A stretch of 7,616 bases of DNA from Thermoplasmatota archaeon (GTDB lineage Archaea; Thermoplasmatota; Penumbrarchaeia; Penumbrarchaeales; Penumbrarchaeaceae). The notes beneath the pieces are model-generated. The model did not search any database. It saw only the letters and a list, made by a program, of their open reading frames with translations, and was not told the DNA's origin. The position numbers were made by a program, and so were the translations under genes. Positions 1 to 6,781 of this stretch are shown here, piece after piece. The DNA lies in the NCBI GenBank assembly GCA_016929175.1, contig JAFGJI010000120.1, positions 1 to 7,616 on the forward strand. The letters run 5' to 3'. How positions within the stretch are numbered: position 1 is the stretch's first letter; the number at the start of each line of letters is the position of its first letter.

Positions 1-605
1 ATGAAGGCCACGACCTGGTAACCGGATGGAAGTTCCACAGGAAGGATCCCGCTGGAAAGAGGATCCCATCCAAGCTTTTCAATTTCCTTATCAGGAAGAT
101 GACCGGGGTCGAGATACACGACTCCAACTGCGGTTTCAAGGCATACAGAAGAGAAGTCCTCGAGAAGATAGATGTGTATGGTGAATTCCACCGCTATCTG
201 CCGATAATCGCCCACTGGAGAGGTTTCAGGGTGGGTGAGATCAAGGTGAAGCACCACCGCAGAGAACATGGCCGTTCGAAGTATGGATGGGAAAGACTGT
301 TCAAAGGTTTCATGGACCTGTTAACGATATCGTTCCTCACGAGCTACGGAAGGTCCCCGCTCTATCTCTTTGGAACCCTGTCCGCGTTCTTCTTTGCGCT
401 CACGATAGCCGGAACCGTCTGGACCGTATTGGATCTTGCCCTTGGCATTACCCCGGTCGGATGGGTGTTCGGGCTCGGGAGCCTGATGCTTCTTTTCTTC
501 TCCATAACCATGTTCTCCATTGGCCTCGTATCCGAGATGATGCTCCAAACGATGGGACACGAGAACATGACGAAGAACCACTTCAGAGTAATAAGGAAGC
601 AGTGA
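1..605 (+). CDS. GT2 polyprenyl-phosphate glycosyltransferase, C-terminal part (5' truncated by window edge)
   Basis: The frame is open from base 3 to the TGA at 603-605, giving 200 visible residues; roughly the first 110 residues (nucleotide-sugar binding half and DxD region) lie outside the window. Visible residues 7-27 carry the DPM1/GtrB/CsbB-type stretch TGWKFHRKDP followed by the SKLFN segment, then IHDSNCGFKAYRR (38-50) and HHRREHGRSKYG in the region before the membrane part, all typical of family 2 enzymes that transfer a sugar from a nucleotide donor to dolichyl- or undecaprenyl-phosphate on the cytoplasmic face. Two hydrophobic helices follow, roughly residues 121-142 and 152-180, as in membrane-anchored members such as GtrB/CsbB and the AglD N-terminal half. 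The internal ATG at base 99 is not the start, because the conserved domain continues upstream of it. It converges on the small membrane protein gene with 11 nt between the stops. Sugar and lipid specificity cannot be told from sequence. Confidence 0.93.
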   Translation, partial: EGHDLVTGWKFHRKDPAGKRIPSKLFNFLIRKMTGVEIHDSNCGFKAYRREVLEKIDVYGEFHRYLPIIAHWRGFRVGEIKVKHHRREHGRSKYGWERLFKGFMDLLTISFLTSYGRSPLYLFGTLSAFFFALTIAGTVWTVLDLALGITPVGWVFGLGSLMLLFFSITMFSIGLVSEMMLQTMGHENMTKNHFRVIRKQ

Positions 606-616
606 TACCGGACCTG

Positions 617-1096
617 TCAGGGTTCATTGATAGGATATGGTTGCGGATAGGGTACATCGCAGGTCAAGGGACCCGATATCCTCTGAACGTATTCCAACCC
701 TGCAAGGTATTCATCCATGGGAATATCGAAGACCAATGTGACTGTCAGATTGTCCCCCGGTTCGATCGGTTCATATCCGTATTCCTCGCTGTTGAAGACC
801 CATATCCTCCGGTTATCACCGGTTGTCCCGTAGAAATGAGGCACGGAAACGACGAACGCAGAATCCTCGTTGAGATTATCTATTTCGACACTCAGGACCT
901 GCCATTTCTTCCCCTCCACGGGGAGCTGTCCCTGGAATGGTCCTATGGTTGACCAGGAGGCTTTGACCTCCATCGAGATCTCTGGATCAACAAGCTCATC
1001 GACACCGTCCAGAAAGGCAGCCAGGACCGAAATGATGACCACAACGACGGTGATCGAAAAGGCTGCGATCTCTCTGTATCCGAATCCGATGTCCAT
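617..1096 (-). CDS. Small membrane-anchored protein with an extracytoplasmic DUF4352-like domain
   Basis: A 159-residue protein. Residues about 10-29 form one strongly hydrophobic helix (FSITVVVVIISVLAAFL) after a short N-terminus, so it is a signal anchor or uncleaved signal peptide. The remaining ~130 residues are acidic, lack further membrane segments and look like a beta sandwich. The pattern (VLSVEIDNLNEDS at 67-79, an aromatic/charged middle with WVFN at 99-102, then PIEPGDNLTVTLVFDIP at 110-126) matches the layout of DUF4352/telokin-like extracellular domains, in which a 'PG...VFDVP'-type strand pair is characteristic. One N-glycosylation sequon, NLT, lies at 116-118. The ATG is supported by a BRE/TATA-like element centred about 25 nt upstream; no Shine-Dalgarno is seen. 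Function is unknown. Its place among glycosyltransferases makes it a possible accessory protein or glycosylation substrate, but that is inference. The family match is from pattern only. Confidence 0.75.
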   Translation of the reverse strand: MDIGFGYREIAAFSITVVVVIISVLAAFLDGVDELVDPEISMEVKASWSTIGPFQGQLPVEGKKWQVLSVEIDNLNEDSAFVVSVPHFYGTTGDNRRIWVFNSEEYGYEPIEPGDNLTVTLVFDIPMDEYLAGLEYVQRISGPLTCDVPYPQPYPINEP

Positions 1097-1116
1097 GGTG
1101 GTGAAAAATACTGGTA

Positions 1117-1132
1117 CCTTATGACCTTTTGG
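1117..1132 (-). promoter_or_regulatory. Putative archaeal BRE/TATA promoter of the small membrane protein gene
   Basis: Read on the minus strand the element is CCAAAAGGTCATAAGG. An A-rich BRE-like part is followed by a TATA-like TCATAAG at -28 to -22 from the ATG at 1096. It shares the string AAAGGTC followed by ATA/TATA with the promoter of the GT39-like gene at 4371-4386, at nearly the same distance from its ATG. This implies a leaderless transcript beginning at or next to the ATG. The TATA match is imperfect. Confidence 0.5.
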
Positions 1133-1168
1133 ATGAATGATCCCCTCAAACGGGTTCTCCTTTCGACG

Positions 1169-1183
1169 GCAAATAGTTTAATT
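1169..1183 (+). promoter_or_regulatory. Putative archaeal BRE/TATA promoter of the GT87-like gene
   Basis: GCAAATAGTTTAATT has an A-rich BRE-like part (1169-1174) and a TTTAATT TATA-like box at 1177-1183, which is -27 to -21 relative to the ATG at 1204. The spacing fits a leaderless mRNA starting at that ATG and argues against the in-frame TTG at 1201. It lies in the 107-nt divergent intergenic region together with the opposite-strand promoter. Confidence 0.55.
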
Positions 1184-1203
1184 GCAAAAGCGATGCCGCT
1201 TTG

Positions 1204-2736
1204 ATGGAAACTGGTCGAAAAGGCACTGGTAAGGTGGCCTCCAATACCCACCGCCCGATCCTTCCTGTATTTCCTCTTGTCGCACTGACAGTTTCGTATG
1301 TTATCCTCCTGGTATTGACATCTGTCATGGTTTCGGACTGGAGCAACTTCAAGATAGTACTCATGGCATGGTTCCTTTCATTCCTTGGTCTGATCTATCT
1401 GATGGTCCGTTCGCCACTCATTGAGAAACTAAAGGACCTGGATCCCTTGTGGATGATGGTCCTGCTATTCTCCGTGACGCTTCTTCTCCATCTTCCATTC
1501 CTGCTGAACGAGCATTCCATGTCCCAGGATATCCTCCGAATGGAAAGGAGGGGAGAACTTCTTCTGGATGGCAGGTTCCCTTATAGGGACTTCGAGGTGA
1601 ACAAACCGCCGCTCTATATCTGGATGATCGGTCTGCTGTCCTTTCCCCTCGGTGCAGATCAGCTCATTTTCAGGATCGCATTCTCGGTGGCAAGCTCCAT
1701 TATTCCTCCGTTAATGCTGTTCATCCACAGGGCAAGCGGGAATTCCTCGCCTGGCCTTGAAAATGTACCCTTCGGTATCAGAGCTCACGGTTTCAGCTGG
1801 ATGACGGCAGCACTTGCCTATTCCTTATGCCCCATACCACTGATCGAAACCGGTTTGGGGGGGCATTTCGATCCGGTTGTCGTCCTCGCTACGGTCGGGG
1901 CATTCCTTTTCCTTGTTAAAAGGAAACCCGCTCTGAGCGGTCTGTTGCTCGGTACGGGGTTTGCATTGAAACTCTATCCAGCGTTCCTAGCCCCGGTGTT
2001 CTTCCTTTCCTTCGAAAGATGGAGGGACAGGATGAAGTTCGCAGGTTTTTTCTTCCTTGTACCCGTTCTTGCCTCGCTCCCTATACTCATCACCGATCCT
2101 TCCCTGATGAGTGAATATCTCAAGTACCAGTTCGTGAACTGGTACACCGGTTTCTCGATAAGGTATCTTCTCGAGTTCGTGACCTCTGCTGTCCATTTGC
2201 CCGAAGGGTTGGCCTATTATACGCTTACGGCCATTCTTCTTGCAGGCTTGGCATACTTGCTCCTGAGAGGCCTTGTCGGAAAGTTGAAACGTATCGACAC
2301 CAGCTTTCAATTTTCACTTTTACTGATACTCTCGTTCATGGGGGCTTCTTTATCATCAGCCTTCTTCTTCCGGGGAGCTGAAACGGCAAAGGACACCGCG
2401 TCAGCGATCGCATCTCTTCTGTTCACAACCCTGATGATCGGAGCCAGTGTCTATGTATTCCTTCACTGGAAACCGGCTGGCAAACCTGCCTTCGGTGGTT
2501 TGTCGATCCCATCGATATTCACCAGGAGCATCGACATGAGATGGGTTCCATTGCTGAGCTCCTGCATACTACTGCTTGTGGTACTGACCTCCGCCCAGTT
2601 CCACCCCTGGTATATCGCCTGGATCCTTCCGTTCTCCCTCGCATCGGGAAACATTTACTGGAGCTGGTCCACTCTTTTACTGTTCTCATCTCTTCAATAC
2701 AACTACTATCCTCCCTGGGAGATCGGAGGTTTCTAG
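1204..2736 (+). CDS. GT-C membrane glycosyltransferase, GT87/DUF2029-like
   Basis: A 510-residue polytopic protein with roughly 12 predicted membrane helices. After three N-terminal helices comes a non-cytoplasmic loop with SQD at 107-109, then LLDGRFPYRDFEVNKPPLY, with YRDF at 127-130 and KPP at 134-136. The acidic residue after the early helices is the usual position of the catalytic Asp/Glu in lipid-phosphate-sugar-dependent GT-C enzymes. GGHFDP (219-224), a helical hairpin ending GFALKLYP (252-259) and FHPWYIAWILP (466-476) are typical of GT87/DUF2029 and related mannosyltransferases. It should use a polyprenyl-phosphate sugar to glycosylate an acceptor on the outer face of the membrane; donor and acceptor are unknown. 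I chose ATG 1204 rather than TTG 1201 because of the TATA spacing. The protein stops soon after the last helix (YNYYPPWEIGGF), so the C-terminus is short. Its stop overlaps the stop of the convergent GT39-like gene by 3 nt of a CTAG. Confidence 0.85.
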   Translation: METGRKGTGKVASNTHRPILPVFPLVALTVSYVILLVLTSVMVSDWSNFKIVLMAWFLSFLGLIYLMVRSPLIEKLKDLDPLWMMVLLFSVTLLLHLPFLLNEHSMSQDILRMERRGELLLDGRFPYRDFEVNKPPLYIWMIGLLSFPLGADQLIFRIAFSVASSIIPPLMLFIHRASGNSSPGLENVPFGIRAHGFSWMTAALAYSLCPIPLIETGLGGHFDPVVVLATVGAFLFLVKRKPALSGLLLGTGFALKLYPAFLAPVFFLSFERWRDRMKFAGFFFLVPVLASLPILITDPSLMSEYLKYQFVNWYTGFSIRYLLEFVTSAVHLPEGLAYYTLTAILLAGLAYLLLRGLVGKLKRIDTSFQFSLLLILSFMGASLSSAFFFRGAETAKDTASAIASLLFTTLMIGASVYVFLHWKPAGKPAFGGLSIPSIFTRSIDMRWVPLLSSCILLLVVLTSAQFHPWYIAWILPFSLASGNIYWSWSTLLLFSSLQYNYYPPWEIGGF

Positions 2737-4349
2737 CTCGAGCGGCACGGGGATTCATCACTTTCCGAAACGGTATCGATCCCAGCATCGTTCACATAAA
2801 TATTGAAAGAGTTGAAACCTATGGGGATCTCCCCCTCGATTCCAGATGTGGTCCCTGATCTTGTGTATGCCTTGTAAAAATCGAAATGCTCTTTTATGAA
2901 GTCGATGAAGAGATCGTAGCTCGAGAGCTCGTACGTGAAGATAACGAGAGATACATTGTTCTCGACGGTGATGTTTATGAGCTCCTCATCTGTAAGGGCC
3001 GGATATCTGACCATTGCAAGATTGGTCGCTTCCGGGGGTTGAAGCCTATCCGCATAGACACCGATCATCGGGTCACCTGAAATGATGATGTCTTCCTGGT
3101 CCGTAAGAAGTTCGACCTCCTTTGCGATATCCCTCTCAATGACCGTGTCTGTTGCGAATACCATGACGGTTTCGAAGCCCAGGGATAATACCATGTAAAG
3201 GATTCCTGCCATCACAAGCGTCGACGACCATCGTTTCCTTACGGACCAAGGGGTCCCGAAAGAACCGATGCCTTTCTCGCGTTCCGATCCCTTCAGGTCT
3301 GCGACAAGGATCATGAAACCCTTTCCCCCAAGGCAGCATATCGGCGGTAGGAGCAATATCAGGTAATGCTCCCATAATGGAGACTGAAGGATGATGAAGA
3401 CGAACAGAGGTAGCACCCAGACGAGCATCAGCTGAGTGGTCCGATGCCTCCATTCGCGGGATATCGAGACCAGGGAAAGAACGAGCGGGGCGGAGGTGAA
3501 GAGCAGAAAAAGTGAGATCGTCCGTAACTTCTCCGTGATGGAAAACCATGGCCTGTTCAGGTTGTCAAGGAGCATTCCGTCAACTGTGTTCGAGAACCCG
3601 TAGATCGACAGTGAAAAGAGGATCACTACCAGTGTTGAAACGGCCAGTACGATCAAATGCCAGGGTTCTACACCGCTCTTTATCTCACTCCTTCTGTCTC
3701 TAAGGTAAAGAAAGAGCATGTATGCTCCGACGGAGATCATCGGTATGACGGCAAAGAGCTTCGACATTGCGGATAAGGAGAAGAGCGCCCCGGTGATGAT
3801 CAACAGTAAGATGACTTTTCTTGGATCCCGTCTTTGACCATCCTCCTTCCTTTCGACCTTTTTAAAATAGAGCTGCAGTGCAAGGAAACCGAAGATCAGG
3901 AGAACCGTGGCATACAGGTCGAAGCTCGCGTGTCTGCTTTCCTTGAAGAAAGCGTAGTTCAATGCGAGGAACAGTGAAGAGACCATGGCGACATTTCTTC
4001 CACCGTGATGATAGGAAAGAAGGATCATACCGAATATTCCCGCCAGGGATAGCATCACGGTCATGGACCTGACCGGAAGAGGATTGCCGTTCAAGAGCTC
4101 GATGACGAAGGAGAATACAGGGCCCTGCTGGGTGTTAATTTCCGAGTACATACGGTGACCTTCGTTCAGCAACCTTCCGGCCATGAGAAAGATTCCTTCA
4201 TCCGTACCATTGTTACCAAGTGATCCGGAATATCCAGGGAAGGTGAAGGGGTTCATCAGATTGTAGAAACGGAGTATGCCCGAGAGAACCAGGACTGCGG
4301 CGTAGGGAATACACCTCTGGATGGCACCAGGCCTGTTCTCCGAAAGCAT
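2733..4349 (-). CDS. GT39/PMT_2-like (ArnT-type) membrane glycosyltransferase
   Basis: A 538-residue GT-C protein from the ATG at 4347-4349. The first helix ends in LRFYNL (about 26-31), followed by an outer loop with TDEG: D50-E51 is the acidic pair typical of the PMT_2/ArnT active site. YSEINTQQGP (68-77) corresponds to the conserved 'pYrd...q.P' segment, ESRHASFD (137-144) to the conserved post-helix motif, and WEHYLILLLPP (326-336) to the late 'hYllpllP' helix. After a final helix at about 375-398, residues 399-538 form a soluble extracytoplasmic domain with a Rossmann-like segment (DIIISGDPMIGVYADR), as in many ArnT-like proteins. Predicted role: transfer of a sugar from a polyprenyl-phosphate donor to protein or lipid outside the cell membrane. 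A longer reading from TTG 4388 would add 13 residues, but the BRE/TATA element at 4371-4386 falls inside that extension and is correctly spaced for ATG 4349. It follows the YfhO gene by 75 nt on the same strand. Confidence 0.9.
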   Translation of the reverse strand: MLSENRPGAIQRCIPYAAVLVLSGILRFYNLMNPFTFPGYSGSLGNNGTDEGIFLMAGRLLNEGHRMYSEINTQQGPVFSFVIELLNGNPLPVRSMTVMLSLAGIFGMILLSYHHGGRNVAMVSSLFLALNYAFFKESRHASFDLYATVLLIFGFLALQLYFKKVERKEDGQRRDPRKVILLLIITGALFSLSAMSKLFAVIPMISVGAYMLFLYLRDRRSEIKSGVEPWHLIVLAVSTLVVILFSLSIYGFSNTVDGMLLDNLNRPWFSITEKLRTISLFLLFTSAPLVLSLVSISREWRHRTTQLMLVWVLPLFVFIILQSPLWEHYLILLLPPICCLGGKGFMILVADLKGSEREKGIGSFGTPWSVRKRWSSTLVMAGILYMVLSLGFETVMVFATDTVIERDIAKEVELLTDQEDIIISGDPMIGVYADRLQPPEATNLAMVRYPALTDEELINITVENNVSLVIFTYELSSYDLFIDFIKEHFDFYKAYTRSGTTSGIEGEIPIGFNSFNIYVNDAGIDTVSESDESPCRSS

Positions 4350-4370
4350 CGGTTCTGCAAATCTATCTCT

Positions 4371-4386
4371 GCATATAGACCTTTCC
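4371..4386 (-). promoter_or_regulatory. Archaeal BRE/TATA promoter of the GT39-like gene
   Basis: On the minus strand the element is GGAAAGGTCTATATGC. A purine-rich BRE (GGAAAG) directly precedes a TATA box (CTATATG) centred about 26 nt upstream of the A of ATG 4349. This is the best promoter in the window. It decides the start codon and shows that this gene can be transcribed independently of the YfhO gene upstream. Confidence 0.7.
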
Positions 4387-4424
4387 AAACAACGTTGGAT
4401 CGAGGGCCTGCCTCAAAGAGATGT

Positions 4425-6746
4425 TCATGGGTAACGGTCGTAAACGAAGCTCACATCATGGGCCCCGCTGTTCAGATACACTCCCATGAGCCCATGATAT
4501 ACCCTCTCCACCTCGTACCTCTCACCGTCCACGATAACGTCCCATGAAGTATAGTAGCTCACTCCAACGACCAGAAATACATTTTTCGGGATCGTCACCT
4601 TCAGATCGATACGGTTGTCAAGGGATGCATTGATATCCAGTGTCGAAGGACCGGAATATTGTACCACCTGAACACCCCTTGGCTCTGGTACGGAAGCCGC
4701 AAGAACTGAGGAATGCGGGTCGAAACTGTTCTGCCTCAATGCGTCCAGTATCTGCTCGTCGGACATTGCAGTGTAGTTCTCGACGAGAAATGCCCTGGGC
4801 AGTGCTCCCGGATTCTCGTATATGAAGACCTGCTTCCCGTTGTACTTTGTATAGACCAGGTCCATACCGCTGTCTTCCAACCTGTTCCGGGATAGAACGT
4901 ACCTCACACCAAGAAGGTCCAGTATGGGATGGTCAACGTTCCGGGACAGGTTCCTGACCGTTCCCAGCAGTTCGGAATAATACAGGAGCTCCAGAGGATT
5001 GTAGCCATCGACGGTCTCTATCCCGTAGATGATCTGGTAGTTGCTCGGGATAACATCGTCAGGATCGTAGATCCTGTACCCGGCAGAGTTCTCCATAAGG
5101 AATGAGATGTGAGGTTCGATGGTGTAGATCTCATCCATATCTTTCGTATCGATGAAAGGAGTATGATAGACAGCCAGGTTCAGGATGAGGAACAAGGTCA
5201 ATACCGGACCGAGGTATTTTGGACACTTCCTGCTGCGGGACCTCCACACCAGAATGCCGATCGCTCCTCCAAGAAGAAGAAGGAACACCAGCAGGTCCAG
5301 GATCGCCGTGTTGAACACAGATCCGATCAACGAGATATGCCCCTGTGCCTGCCGCTCATCCGCAATGACCTTTTTCACCAACTCAGCGATCAGGTCGGAA
5401 ATGGGGCCTTTCAATAATATCGAAATTATAATGAGGAATAGAAAGACCACTGCTCCTCCTGTAAGATACTTGCTCCACGCGTGTAATCTTTTACATTGCC
5501 TGGTCCCAATATCCCTCATAAGCGATCGAAAACCGAATCCCGCGAGGATCGAGACCGAAAAGAGGGTCAGCAGGTAGAACCTTGAGGGAACCCGCAGTAT
5601 GTCGAACCCCGGGACGAACTTCCAGAAGATCCAGTATAGAGGAGTGAACATTCCCAATGCCATCAGGATCGAGAAAAGGCCGAGACCAGAAAAGAACCTT
5701 ACATACCGGACCTTCCAGTATCTATAGGATAGGACTATCAACGCAAGGGCAGGGATCCCGATGTAGATGGAAAGCTCCCAGTAGTTCCAGGGATGTAGAT
5801 AATTGCCCTGAAGCGGAGTCCCGAAGAACCTGGGAGCAAGCAGTGTGATGAAGTACCATGGAGGGAGGGAGTAATCCGCGGCCCAAAGATAGCTCATACC
5901 GCCGCTTCTGGTGGAGTTCTGCGTAAAGATATATGTGGGAATGATCTGGACGGACGCGACCAGTAGCGAGACTATCGCCCCGATGATGGGGCCGGCAACT
6001 GCCCGGGCCCACCTTGAGGGTCTCATCATCTCCTTCCTGTGCCAGTAGATATGATAGATGCAGCTGACTAGAAGAAGAAATACCGAAAAGAGTACTATCT
6101 GGATATGTCCCGCCAGGAGTTGCATCCCGACCAGCAGGCCTGTCAGAGCCCCCCATTTCCAGCTGCTTTTTTTCAGGCAATGATCGAAGGTCAGATAGAT
6201 CATCGGTATCCAGCTTGCAGAACAGACCTGTCCGTAATGCCCCGAATAGATATGGCCGACGAAATATCCACCGTAGATGAACACGATGCTTGAAACAAAA
6301 GAGGCCATCCCTCCAAGGCCAACCCTTCTACCAACAAGGTATAACGATGCCCCGGCGATGAATATATGGAGCATGAAGCTGAAACCGAAAGCCGAATGGG
6401 TCGGGAGGATCCAGAACAGCAATATGTTGATGGGATAGAACATACCCAGCTGCATATTTGCCATCAGAGGCTCCCCCCCGTAATTGAAGGGGTTCCAGAA
6501 AGGCAGGGTGCCATCGTTCTGAGAGCCCGCTGCGACATACCTCCATGGATAGTACTGCTCGATGATGTCGGAATGCTCGGAAAAAATGATCCAGTCCGGG
6601 TGCAGTATGACCTTCCAGAAGAAAAGGCAGACAGTGAGCAGGATCAGGAGCATCCAGAAGAGGTCTGCTCTCCAAACCCTGTCCGTGGACCACTTTGGAC
6701 CCGTATATCTTTCTTCAACAGGGACGGCCTCCGCCTTTCCGGTCAT
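4425..6746 (-). CDS. YfhO-family membrane protein (putative GT-C glycosyltransferase)
   Basis: A 773-residue polytopic protein. After the first helix (about 28-47) the outer loop contains SDIIEQYYPWR (59-69; D60 is the likely catalytic acid) and LPFWNPFNYGGEPL (81-94), then MQLGMFYPIN, the hallmark start of YfhO proteins. Further conserved pieces are ILRVPSRFYL (383-392), VDGYNP (579-584), LLGVRYVL (611-618) and GALPRAFLVENY (647-658). Helices end near residue 530; residues ~530-773 form a large extracytoplasmic region ending in a beta-rich part (WDVIVDGERY at 735-744). In Firmicutes YfhO works with the GT2 enzyme CsbB to add GlcNAc to lipoteichoic acid; the acceptor here is unknown. Unlike typical family members, which have a closing membrane helix after this domain, this one stops at VYDRYP. 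The ATG is preceded by GGAAAGGGG four bases upstream, a weak ribosome-binding candidate, and lies 35 nt after the flippase-like gene, suggesting co-transcription. Confidence 0.9.
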   Translation of the reverse strand: MTGKAEAVPVEERYTGPKWSTDRVWRADLFWMLLILLTVCLFFWKVILHPDWIIFSEHSDIIEQYYPWRYVAAGSQNDGTLPFWNPFNYGGEPLMANMQLGMFYPINILLFWILPTHSAFGFSFMLHIFIAGASLYLVGRRVGLGGMASFVSSIVFIYGGYFVGHIYSGHYGQVCSASWIPMIYLTFDHCLKKSSWKWGALTGLLVGMQLLAGHIQIVLFSVFLLLVSCIYHIYWHRKEMMRPSRWARAVAGPIIGAIVSLLVASVQIIPTYIFTQNSTRSGGMSYLWAADYSLPPWYFITLLAPRFFGTPLQGNYLHPWNYWELSIYIGIPALALIVLSYRYWKVRYVRFFSGLGLFSILMALGMFTPLYWIFWKFVPGFDILRVPSRFYLLTLFSVSILAGFGFRSLMRDIGTRQCKRLHAWSKYLTGGAVVFLFLIIISILLKGPISDLIAELVKKVIADERQAQGHISLIGSVFNTAILDLLVFLLLLGGAIGILVWRSRSRKCPKYLGPVLTLFLILNLAVYHTPFIDTKDMDEIYTIEPHISFLMENSAGYRIYDPDDVIPSNYQIIYGIETVDGYNPLELLYYSELLGTVRNLSRNVDHPILDLLGVRYVLSRNRLEDSGMDLVYTKYNGKQVFIYENPGALPRAFLVENYTAMSDEQILDALRQNSFDPHSSVLAASVPEPRGVQVVQYSGPSTLDINASLDNRIDLKVTIPKNVFLVVGVSYYTSWDVIVDGERYEVERVYHGLMGVYLNSGAHDVSFVYDRYP

Positions 6747-6781
6747 GATGCCCCTTTCCGGATATGACCTGTTCCACTATA

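Noticed and set aside
606..616. A terminator between the GT2 gene and the small membrane protein gene
   Set aside because: The 11-nt gap has no T-run or hairpin on either strand.
287..952. A 221-codon plus-strand open frame spanning the end of the GT2 gene and the antisense of the small membrane protein gene
   Set aside because: It overlaps a conserved GT2 C-terminus in another frame, has a composition rich in R, H, C and W with no domain pattern, and runs opposite to a frame with a clean signal anchor and its own promoter.
1193..1204. A three-codon upstream ORF (ATG CCG CTT TGA) whose stop overlaps the ATG of the GT87-like gene in TGATG
   Set aside because: The TATA spacing predicts transcription starting at 1204, so this would not be in the mRNA; such a short frame occurs by chance.
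4388..4388. TTG at 4386-4388 as the start of the GT39-like gene
   Set aside because: The extension contains the BRE/TATA element and adds no family-conserved residues; ATG 4349 is at the expected distance from the TATA box.
5109..5577. Overlapping plus-strand open frames opposite the middle of the YfhO gene
   Set aside because: They are low-complexity charged reverse translations of membrane helices, which commonly stay open by codon bias.
6747..6781. TATA-like strings (GATATAG, GTCATATCC on the minus strand) before the YfhO ATG
   Set aside because: Neither is correctly spaced for a leaderless start, and the 35-nt gap with a purine run before the ATG fits co-transcription with the gene upstream better.
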